Shown here: positions 9,732 to 17,385 of the stretch, piece after piece
How the letters are laid out: every line of letters starts with the position of its first letter
Position numbering within the stretch: the stretch's first letter is position 1
Source: Candidatus Woesearchaeota archaeon
GTDB lineage: Archaea; Nanobdellota; Nanobdellia; Woesearchaeales; JAGVZT01
Reading direction: 5' to 3'
Assembly (NCBI GenBank): GCA_018263355.1
Contig: JAANXH010000045.1
Coordinates: 1 to 51,237, forward strand
DNA length: 51,237 nucleotides
The notes under the pieces: model-generated
What the model saw: only the letters and a program-made list of their open reading frames with translations
Told to the model about the DNA's origin: nothing
Databases searched by the model: none
Translations under genes and position numbers: made by a program

Positions 9732-9756
9732 TGTAAATAGAAATTAAACCAAGTAT

Positions 9757-10341
9757 TTATGTTTTATTTAATTTTCTAATAAAAATCTCTAGTTGGGCTT
9801 CCAAATCCCTTGAAGAATCAATTACCATATGATTTTTCCATTTAATTGGTTTCCACCAGGACTTCATTTGTTGATGGATATCCCATCTTGATTGTTTATC
9901 ACCAACCATTCTTTTCTGTTCATGAGGATTTTCAAAAATTCTTTTTTTAACAATATTTGAAGGACATTTTATTTCAAGTATCCAAAGGTTTACTTTTTTT
10001 GCATATTTGTAAAACATTTTCCTTGAGTCTAAAAGATCAAAACAAGTATCTAAAAGTATCACTCTTTTTTTGTATAATTTACCAAATAAGCTATTGAATC
10101 TTCTGTCAATCTCCACAATCTTTGCCTGGTGTGTTTCTAATCTTATCTTGGTTTGTTCTTCTGGGGACAGATCTAGGTAATTGGGATGTTTTTTTTGGTA
10201 GTTTTTGGAAAATAAATCAGAGTCAAACCAATGCACATTCCAGCCATGTTTCTTTAACTTTGATTCTAAAATCCTCATTGCATAGCTTTTTCCTACTCCT
10301 GGAAGTCCTGCTGTAATGATCAATTCTTTCATTTTCTGCAA
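9757..10341 (-). CDS. P-loop kinase / AAA-type ATP-binding protein (small-molecule kinase or zeta-toxin-like)
   Basis: Walker A GLPGVGKSYAMR at N-terminus; VILLDTCFDLLDSRKMFYKYAKKV. Confidence 0.75.
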   Translation of the reverse strand: MQKMKELIITAGLPGVGKSYAMRILESKLKKHGWNVHWFDSDLFSKNYQKKHPNYLDLSPEEQTKIRLETHQAKIVEIDRRFNSLFGKLYKKRVILLDTCFDLLDSRKMFYKYAKKVNLWILEIKCPSNIVKKRIFENPHEQKRMVGDKQSRWDIHQQMKSWWKPIKWKNHMVIDSSRDLEAQLEIFIRKLNKT

Positions 10342-10364
10342 ATCTGTTAAGTTTTAAAATTATA

Positions 10365-10970
10365 TTATTGTCTCAATCTTACATCCTTCTCACTTGAAAC
10401 ACTACTAATAATCAGATAAACTATTCTCATTATTATTTCAAGACCCATAGCTAATAAGAAATAATATAGCAGCATTCTCCAGTGAGAGGGTACTTTCATT
10501 AAGGTATCCCATGATTCTGCAAATGAGACAAATGTTGAGTCAACAATATATACCCCAAGCAGGGCCAAAGGCAATAGTTTTGCTAGGTCCACAGACAGAT
10601 TCTCATTATAATATGCTGAAATTCTTATAGCTGCAACAACTGCCATTGATGATAAGATCAGATTCTGGATTATAAGCTGTTCTGATAAAAAAGTCAGCAA
10701 GGTTAAAAGTACTCCAAACCAAATAAATGTAAGTATTGGGACTAATAAAATGTATTGGATAAGATAAAAAATAACACGTAATAGTTTTTTAAAAAACGGC
10801 TGCTGTGCTTCATTGTATTTGTTAAGATCAAAATTTATTACATCTCTTTTAGCTAAAAACTTGTAAAAATGAAAAATGAAGATTGCATACAATGCAATAC
10901 CAATTACATAAATAACCAAAGGCTGCAGTATTGTGTATGCTTCTTGATAGCTTAATTGCAATGATATCAT
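10365..10970 (-). CDS. Integral membrane protein of unknown function
   Basis: Several hydrophobic segments across 201 aa. Confidence 0.7.
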   Translation of the reverse strand: MISLQLSYQEAYTILQPLVIYVIGIALYAIFIFHFYKFLAKRDVINFDLNKYNEAQQPFFKKLLRVIFYLIQYILLVPILTFIWFGVLLTLLTFLSEQLIIQNLILSSMAVVAAIRISAYYNENLSVDLAKLLPLALLGVYIVDSTFVSFAESWDTLMKVPSHWRMLLYYFLLAMGLEIIMRIVYLIISSVSSEKDVRLRQ

Positions 10971-11301
10971 TTAGTTTTCCTTATTAAAATTTATATTTAA
11001 ATGTTTGCTATAGCACTCGTACACTTTTTTAGTCTAAGTTGCACCTATAGTATCCTGCTAAAATATTAATTAATGCAAAAAGGTATATTCAAACTTAGTT
11101 AATGGAAAAACCAAAGCATTTAAAAAAGGCGACTGATTACGGTTTTGTATCGGGAACTTAAAACTTTATGAGAAAATCAAAAAAGCTGTTTCTGAATTAC
11201 AAAAAATTGTCTGATGGTAACACATCACTTAAAAAATCAATTTTTTGGTTGAAAATCTCTTTGAGGAGATTTTACAATAAAATTAATGGAGGGAAATAAA
11301 T

Positions 11302-11496
11302 ATGGAAGGAACTGTAAAATTTTTCAACAGCATGAGAGGATTTGGTTTCATTGCTGCAGATGACGGAGAAGAGTACTTTGTACACCAGACTGGATTAACA
11401 GAAGGAACTGTTATTGCAGAAGGAGATAAAGTTACTTTTGACATTGAAGAAGGCGATAGAGGACCAAAAGCTGCTAATGTTCAAAAGGTTGAATAA
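11302..11496 (+). CDS. Cold-shock domain protein
   Basis: MEGTVKFFNSMRGFGFIAADDGEEYFVHQT contains RNP1-like GFGFI and the FVH motif; SD-like ggaggga upstream. Confidence 0.97.
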   Translation: MEGTVKFFNSMRGFGFIAADDGEEYFVHQTGLTEGTVIAEGDKVTFDIEEGDRGPKAANVQKVE

Positions 11497-11925
11497 ATGG
11501 CTGTAAAGAAAGGAGATAAAGTCAAAGTTGAATATACAGGAACATTGGAAGATGGTACTGTATTTGACTCTTCTGAAAAACACAACCAGCCTCTTGAATT
11601 TGAGGTTGGTTCAGGTCAGATTATCCAAGGTTTGGATAAAGCTATTATTGGAATGAAAAAAGACGAAGAAAAGGAAGTCAAGATCAAGCCAGAACAGGCT
11701 TATGGACAACCTAATCCTGAGTTAGTAAGAGTAGTTCCAAAAGAACAACTGCCTCTTGAAAAAGAGCCAAAAAAAGGTATGGTTTTGATTATGGCACTTC
11801 CAAATGGACAACAAATGCCAGTCACTATTACAAAAGTTAGTGATAAGGAAGTAACACTGGATCTGAATCATCCTTTAGCCGGAAAAACCTTAAACTTCAA
11901 AGTTAAGATTATTGAAGTAGCTTAA
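11497..11925 (+). CDS. FKBP-type peptidyl-prolyl cis-trans isomerase (SlyD-like)
   Basis: GDKVKVEYTGTLEDGTVFDSSEKHNQPLEFEVGSGQIIQGLDKAIIGMKKDEEKEVKIKPEQAYG; start abuts stop of cold-shock gene. Confidence 0.96.
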   Translation: MAVKKGDKVKVEYTGTLEDGTVFDSSEKHNQPLEFEVGSGQIIQGLDKAIIGMKKDEEKEVKIKPEQAYGQPNPELVRVVPKEQLPLEKEPKKGMVLIMALPNGQQMPVTITKVSDKEVTLDLNHPLAGKTLNFKVKIIEVA

Positions 11926-12098
11926 AATTTAAGCCAATCAATAATAAATGCTTTTTCTTATTTTTTATTTCTAAATTTTTCATATTTGATAATTACTTAT
12001 ATTTACAAATTTTATGTTGAGTATTAAAGATACTTAATCGCAATAATCTTTATAAAAGCAAACAGCCCACCTTTACAAAAAGCAATGAGGTGCAATTT

Positions 12099-14711
12099 AT
12101 GAAATATGTTTATTATTTTGGTGAAGGAAAAAAAGGTATGAAGGATATTTTAGGAGGTAAGGGTTTAAATTTAGGTGTTATGACTAATATTGGTATTCCT
12201 GTTCCACCGGGTTTTACAATAACTACACAAGCTTGTAAAAAGATAAATGAGAATAATAAATGGCCGGAAGGTCTAAAAAAAGAGTTAGATGAAAATATTG
12301 CCAGACTTCAAGAAGAGATGCAACAAAAATTATCTGATGATAACTATCCTTTACTCTTATCAGTGCGTTCTGGTGCAGCAGTTTCTATGCCAGGTATGAT
12401 GGATACGGTTCTTAATCTTGGTATGAATGATAAAACAGTAAAAGTAATTGCAAACAAGACAGACAACCCAAGATTTGCATGGGATTCTTACAGAAGATTT
12501 ATCCAGATGTTTGGAAATGTTGTAATGGGAATCAAGCACCATTATTTTGAAGAAGTGTTAGATAATGTTAAGGAGACCAAAGGTGTTAAGTTTGATACTG
12601 AACTTGAGATAGAGGATCTAAAAAAAGTAGTTAAGGATTATAAGAAAGTAGTTGCAGAGCATGCAGGAAAGGATTTTCCTCAGGATCCACACAAACAATT
12701 AGAAATGTCTATTGATGCAGTTTTTGGTTCATGGGATAATAAAAGAGCAATTTCTTATAGAAGAATTAACAACATCAAAGGTTTAATTGGAACTGCAGTC
12801 AATATCCAGACAATGGTTTTTGGGAATATGGGGGATGATTCTGGTACAGGTGTATTGTTTACAAGAAATCCTGCTAATGGTGAGAAAGAGTTTTATGGTG
12901 AGTTTTTGATGAATGCTCAAGGAGAAGATGTTGTTGCAGGAATTAGAACTCCCAAAGATATAAAAAAATTAAAGCAAATCAATCAAGATGTTTATGACGA
13001 GCTTGTTGAGATTTATGAAAAGGTTGAACATTATTACAAAGATATGCAGGATATGGAATTTACGATTCAGAAAGGTAAATTGTATATTTTACAGACAAGA
13101 ACTGGAAAAAGAACAGCACAAGCTGCTGTCAAGATTGCCGTTGATATGGTCAACGAAGAGCTTATTGATAAAAAACAGGCAATATTAAGAATAGATCCAG
13201 ATCAGCTTGATCAATTACTTCACAAGCAGATTGATGAGTTGGCAAAGAAAAAACATGAAGTTTTAGCTAAAGGTCTTCCAGCTAGTCCTGGTGCTGCTGT
13301 GGGAGAAGTTGTTTTTGATGCAGACACAGCATTTGAATGGACAAAACAAGGTAAAGATGTTGTGCTTGTAAGAGTTGAAACCAGTCCTGAGGATATTGAA
13401 GGCATGAATGCTGCAAAAGGAGTTTTAACTGCAAGAGGAGGCATGACCAGTCATGCTGCGGTTGTTGCAAGAGGTATGGGTAAATGCTGTGTTGCAGGCT
13501 GCGGAGATATTGATATTGATTATGAAAATTCTCAGTTTACAGTAAATAATACTATTGTTCAACAAGGAGATTATATTACTCTAGATGGTGGAACTGGTGA
13601 ACTATTCAAAGGGAGATTACCAGTTAAGGATCCTGAAGTTGGAGGTAGTTTTGCAACCATAATGAAGTGGGCAGATGAATTTAGAAAGATTGGTGTGAGA
13701 ACTAATGCAGATATTCCAAGAGATGCAAAAGTAGCTCTTGAGTTTGGAGCTGAAGGTATAGGTCTTTGCAGAACAGAACATATGTTTTTTGAAGGCGAAA
13801 GAATAAAGCATGTCAGAAAAATGATTTTGGCAGATAATGAAACTGCAAGAAAAAAAGCACTTGATAATTTATTGCCATATCAAAAATCAGATTTTAAAGG
13901 TTTGTTTGAGGTTATGGGAGAAAAACCAGTTGTTATTAGAACATTAGACCCACCACTGCATGAATTTTTGCCTAAAAAAGAGGAAGATATTGAATTGATT
14001 GCAAAGGAGATGCAGGTAAGTGTTGAAAAGATTAAGGCATCTATCTCTGATTTGCATGAGTTTAATCCAATGCTTGGCCATCGTGGGTGCAGGCTTGGAA
14101 TTACTTATCCAGAGATTACTGCTATGCAGGCAAGAGCAATTGTTGAAGCAGCTTGCGAGGTTTCAAAAGAAAATGATCTTGAGGTTAAAGCAGAAATTAT
14201 GATTCCCTTAGTTGGGAATGTAAAAGAACTTGCAGATCAAAAAAAGGTTGTGCAAAATGTAATTGACAACACCTTGGAAAAATTTGATATGGATCTGCAT
14301 ATTATGATTGGAACAATGATTGAAATTCCAAGAGCTGCAATTACTGCAGACGAAATTGCAAAGCAAGCAGAGTTTTTCAGTTTTGGAACAAATGACCTAA
14401 CTCAGATGACGTGCGGTTTTTCAAGAGATGATGCTGGAAAGTTTTTAAAAGAGTATGTGCAAAAGGGAATTTATTCAAGAGATCCTTTCCAAGTGCTTGA
14501 TCAAGATGGTGTTGGAAAAATTATGACTATTGCTGTTGAAAAAGGAAGAAAAACCAATCCAAAGATTGAACTTGGTATTTGTGGTGAACATGGAGGAGAA
14601 CCTTCAAGTGTAATATTCAGTCATAAGATTGGACTTGATTATGTGAGTTGTTCTCCTTACAGAGTGCCAATTGCAAGACTTGCCGCAGCACATGCAGTGC
14701 TTAAGAAATAG
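12099..14711 (+). CDS. ppdK: Pyruvate, phosphate dikinase
   Basis: MKYVYYFGEGKKGMKDILGGKGLNLGVM; TARGGMTSHAAVVARGMGKCCVAGC phosphohistidine motif; FFSFGTNDLTQMTCGFSRDD; GICGEHGGEPSS. Start moved to ATG at 12099 after SD gaggtg. Confidence 0.97.
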   Translation: MKYVYYFGEGKKGMKDILGGKGLNLGVMTNIGIPVPPGFTITTQACKKINENNKWPEGLKKELDENIARLQEEMQQKLSDDNYPLLLSVRSGAAVSMPGMMDTVLNLGMNDKTVKVIANKTDNPRFAWDSYRRFIQMFGNVVMGIKHHYFEEVLDNVKETKGVKFDTELEIEDLKKVVKDYKKVVAEHAGKDFPQDPHKQLEMSIDAVFGSWDNKRAISYRRINNIKGLIGTAVNIQTMVFGNMGDDSGTGVLFTRNPANGEKEFYGEFLMNAQGEDVVAGIRTPKDIKKLKQINQDVYDELVEIYEKVEHYYKDMQDMEFTIQKGKLYILQTRTGKRTAQAAVKIAVDMVNEELIDKKQAILRIDPDQLDQLLHKQIDELAKKKHEVLAKGLPASPGAAVGEVVFDADTAFEWTKQGKDVVLVRVETSPEDIEGMNAAKGVLTARGGMTSHAAVVARGMGKCCVAGCGDIDIDYENSQFTVNNTIVQQGDYITLDGGTGELFKGRLPVKDPEVGGSFATIMKWADEFRKIGVRTNADIPRDAKVALEFGAEGIGLCRTEHMFFEGERIKHVRKMILADNETARKKALDNLLPYQKSDFKGLFEVMGEKPVVIRTLDPPLHEFLPKKEEDIELIAKEMQVSVEKIKASISDLHEFNPMLGHRGCRLGITYPEITAMQARAIVEAACEVSKENDLEVKAEIMIPLVGNVKELADQKKVVQNVIDNTLEKFDMDLHIMIGTMIEIPRAAITADEIAKQAEFFSFGTNDLTQMTCGFSRDDAGKFLKEYVQKGIYSRDPFQVLDQDGVGKIMTIAVEKGRKTNPKIELGICGEHGGEPSSVIFSHKIGLDYVSCSPYRVPIARLAAAHAVLKK

Positions 14712-14925
14712 AATTTATTTTTTCTTTTTTGATTTATTTAATACAAACTCAACAAGAACTAAAACAGGTCTTTTAATTGGGGTTACACCCCTCGACCCCT
14801 CTATTTTCTTATCCACTCGAAAAGATTCCAAGTTTTCTTGGGAAATACTTAAATTTATCTTGTTTTAATATATATTTGGAAAGGTTTTTATACTAGGTAA
14901 GATTTGTCTTACTTGGTGAAGAAAC

Positions 14926-15192
14926 ATGGATATTGGGTTAACAAAAATGAGTTCAAAAGGACAAATTGTGATTCCAGCGGATATGCGTGATGAGATTGAA
15001 GTAGGCGAAAAGCTTATTGTGATTAAGAACAAAGGACAGCTTATCTTGAAAAAGGCAACTGAGTTAAGTGAACAGTTTCTAGATGATCTTGAATTTGCTC
15101 GTCAGACAGAAGAAGCTTACAAAGCATATGAACGTGGTGAGTTTAAATCAATGGATGCTGATGAATTCTTGAAAGAGTTGGAGAAATGGTAG
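14926..15192 (+). CDS. AbrB/MazE-fold antitoxin-like protein
   Basis: MSSKGQIVIPADMRDEIEVGEKLIVIKNKGQLILKKA; overlaps downstream RelE/ParE-like gene. Confidence 0.88.
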   Translation: MDIGLTKMSSKGQIVIPADMRDEIEVGEKLIVIKNKGQLILKKATELSEQFLDDLEFARQTEEAYKAYERGEFKSMDADEFLKELEKW

Positions 15193-15428
15193 AACTTTAT
15201 TATGATGATTTTTTTTTGAAAAGATATAGTAAGATAAAGAATAAAGCTTTTAAGAAAAAAATTAAAAAACAAATTGCTAAGATTATAAAAAATCCAGAAA
15301 CTGGGAAGCCAATGAGCTATTCTCGTAAGGGCACCCGTGAAGTGTATGTTGGATCTTATAGGATTTCTTATTCATATTCAAAAGATAAGATTGTGTTGCT
15401 TAATCTATATCATAAGAATAAGCAGTGA
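15186..15428 (+). CDS. RelE/ParE-superfamily toxin-like protein
   Basis: YDDFFLKRYSKIKNKAFKKKIKKQIAKIIKNPETGKPMSYSRKGTREVYVGSYRISYSYSKDKIVLLNLYHKNK. Confidence 0.88.
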   Translation: MVELYYDDFFLKRYSKIKNKAFKKKIKKQIAKIIKNPETGKPMSYSRKGTREVYVGSYRISYSYSKDKIVLLNLYHKNKQ

Positions 15429-15471
15429 TTAGAATTTGTTTCTTATGTTTTTAATCAGAACATTCTTGACC

Positions 15472-15636
15472 TTATTCATAATCAAATTTAGGAGGTTCAT
15501 ACTCCTCTAATTTCTTCTTTTCAAGTTTTGGAAATTCATAATCTGGTAAGTCTGGTTCTTCCATCTCGGCGAGTTTCCTCTTTCTGGGTTTTGGAAACTT
15601 TTTCTTTTTAGGTTCTACAAAATCATCAACTGACAT
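15472..15636 (-). CDS. Small charged P/K/E-rich protein with internal repeats
   Basis: MSVDDFVEPKKKKFPKPRKRKLAEMEEPDLPDYEFPKLEKKKLEEYEPPKFDYE; TATA-like TTTAAAGAT about 26 nt before ATG (leaderless arrangement). Confidence 0.55.
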   Translation of the reverse strand: MSVDDFVEPKKKKFPKPRKRKLAEMEEPDLPDYEFPKLEKKKLEEYEPPKFDYE

Positions 15637-15709
15637 ATTAAGTAGAAACTGGTTTATCTTTAAATGAATTTTGAATAAAAAAAAAGAGTACAATTAGTAT
15701 AGATTCTAA

Positions 15710-15748
15710 TTACCAATCATCGTCATCCCAATCTTCATCATATCTCAT
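15710..15748 (-). CDS. Candidate 12-aa micropeptide MRYDEDWDDDDW
   Basis: ORF ATGAGATATGATGAAGATTGGGATGACGATGATTGGTAA preceded by AAGGAGGTG seven nt from ATG, TTAAATA box upstream and a T-rich tract downstream. Confidence 0.45.
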   Translation of the reverse strand: MRYDEDWDDDDW

Positions 15749-15887
15749 GCAAAACACCTCCTTCTGGTAGGAATCAGCCCATTATCTCATAGGTTGTATT
15801 TAAGGTTTTCTTTTTTTTATAGAATTTTTGTCATAAAGATGAGATTATCATAATATTTATATATGCTTTAGAAATACTGTTTACAAG

Positions 15888-16083
15888 CCCCTCTTAGCTC
15901 AACCGCAGAGCGCTCGGCTGTAGATGCAGAAAGAGGTTCTATTAAGAAACAATGAAATTCTGCCAGCCGTGACCGAGAGGTTCCCAGTTCAAACGACCTT
16001 TTACCGCTAACGCTTAAAAGCTCGACCAAAAAGAGGAGTCTTGGCTTCGCCAATCCTCGGGTCTTGGAAGTCTGGGAGAGGGG
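15888..16083 (+). tRNA. tRNA-Tyr(GUA) with two introns: 15924-15971 (37/38) and about 15993-16069 (T-loop, 58/59)
   Basis: Acceptor CCCCTCT/AGAGGGG (C1:G72 as in archaeal tRNA-Tyr), D stem GCTC/GAGC, anticodon stem CTCGG/CCGAG with loop CTGTAG^A, T stem CCCAG/CTGGG with loop TTCAA^GT. Confidence 0.88.
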
Positions 16084-16089
16084 ATTTTT

Positions 16090-16437
16090 TTATAATTTAC
16101 ATTCTTTACAATTCGTGCTCTGACACAAATTATTTGTTTTTTTCCAGTTTATTGCCCAGGTTTTTATTTGTTTTAATATATTAATAAATTCCTCTCCGGA
16201 TTTTGTCAAAGAATACTCGCATTTTATTGGTACTGTTGAAGAATCAACTTTTTTATTTACCATATCTTTTTTTATTAGCTCAGATAAACGTAAAGATAGC
16301 ATTTTTGGAGTTATTTTTGGTATTTTTTCCTCAATTTCATTGTATCTTTTTTTACCTTTGTATAACTCCATTAAGATTAGCAAGGTCCATTTTTTGCCAA
16401 TTATGTCTGCTGTCTGATAAATTGCGCACTTTTCCAT
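16090..16437 (-). CDS. HxlR-family winged-helix transcriptional regulator
   Basis: DIIGKKWTLLILMELYKGKKRYNEIEEKIPKITPKMLSLRLSELIKKDMVNKK; Cys-rich C-terminus CQSTNCKECKL. Confidence 0.9.
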   Translation of the reverse strand: MEKCAIYQTADIIGKKWTLLILMELYKGKKRYNEIEEKIPKITPKMLSLRLSELIKKDMVNKKVDSSTVPIKCEYSLTKSGEEFINILKQIKTWAINWKKTNNLCQSTNCKECKL

Positions 16438-16517
16438 ACTATAGTTTTTGAAACCAACTATTATTTATATAACTATCTATTTTATAGTTAATATACTAAA
16501 TATATCGAGGTGGAAAA

Positions 16518-17348
16518 ATGGTTTTAAGAGAAATTATCACAATTGATGAGGATTTATGCACTGGATGTGGAGACTGTGTTCCTGCATGTCCAGAAGGAGC
16601 CATTCAGATAATAGATGGGAAAGCAAGATTAGTAAGTGATTTACTTTGTGATGGGTTAGGTGCATGTATTGGGCATTGTCCAGAAGATGCTATAACTGTT
16701 GAAAAAAGAGAGGCAGAACCATATGATGAAAAAAAAGTGATGGAAAGTATTGTAAAACAAGGAGAAAACACGATCAGAGCTCACCTACAGCATCTCAAAG
16801 ACCATAATCAACAGGAGTTTTTTGATCAAGCTATTCTATTTCTTAAAGATAATGAGATTGATATTCCGGATTTAAAAGAACCAGGTGATGTTCCTTGTGG
16901 ATGTCCAGGATCCCAAATAATGGATTTTGAAGATACAAAAGAAAAGCAACTTCCTAAGGGTAGTATGCCTTCTCAGCTAAGGCAGTGGCCAGTGCAGCTT
17001 CATCTAGTTCCTCCACGGGCACCTTATTTTTCTGGCCAAGATGTTTTACTTGCCGCAGATTGTGTGGCTTATTCTCTTGGAGATTTTCATAAACATTTAA
17101 AATCAAAGAGCTTGGCAATTGCTTGCCCTAAATTAGACTCTAACCAAGAGGTCTATGTTAATAAACTAAGAGCTTTGATAGACAATGCAAAAATTAACAC
17201 TTTAACTGTAATGATAATGCAAGTGCCATGTTGTTCTGGATTATTAACACTGGCAAAAAAAGCAGCAGAAAACGCTGAAAGAAAGATTCCAATTAAAAAA
17301 ATTGTTGTTGGAATTAAAGGAAATATAATTAATGAAAGCTGGATGTAG
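16518..17348 (+). CDS. 4Fe-4S ferredoxin-domain iron-sulfur protein
   Basis: ITIDEDLCTGCGDCVPACPEGAIQII and CDGLGACIGHCPEDAITVEKREAEPYDE; additional CGCPGS motif. Confidence 0.9.
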   Translation: MVLREIITIDEDLCTGCGDCVPACPEGAIQIIDGKARLVSDLLCDGLGACIGHCPEDAITVEKREAEPYDEKKVMESIVKQGENTIRAHLQHLKDHNQQEFFDQAILFLKDNEIDIPDLKEPGDVPCGCPGSQIMDFEDTKEKQLPKGSMPSQLRQWPVQLHLVPPRAPYFSGQDVLLAADCVAYSLGDFHKHLKSKSLAIACPKLDSNQEVYVNKLRALIDNAKINTLTVMIMQVPCCSGLLTLAKKAAENAERKIPIKKIVVGIKGNIINESWM

Positions 17349-17385
17349 AAACGTTTAAAAACAAATCCCCCCAATTTAGTAATTA

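Noticed and set aside
12360-14202. Small ORFs overlapping ppdK on both strands
   Set aside because: The ppdK frame is fully supported by motifs; the overlapping ORFs have no independent signals.
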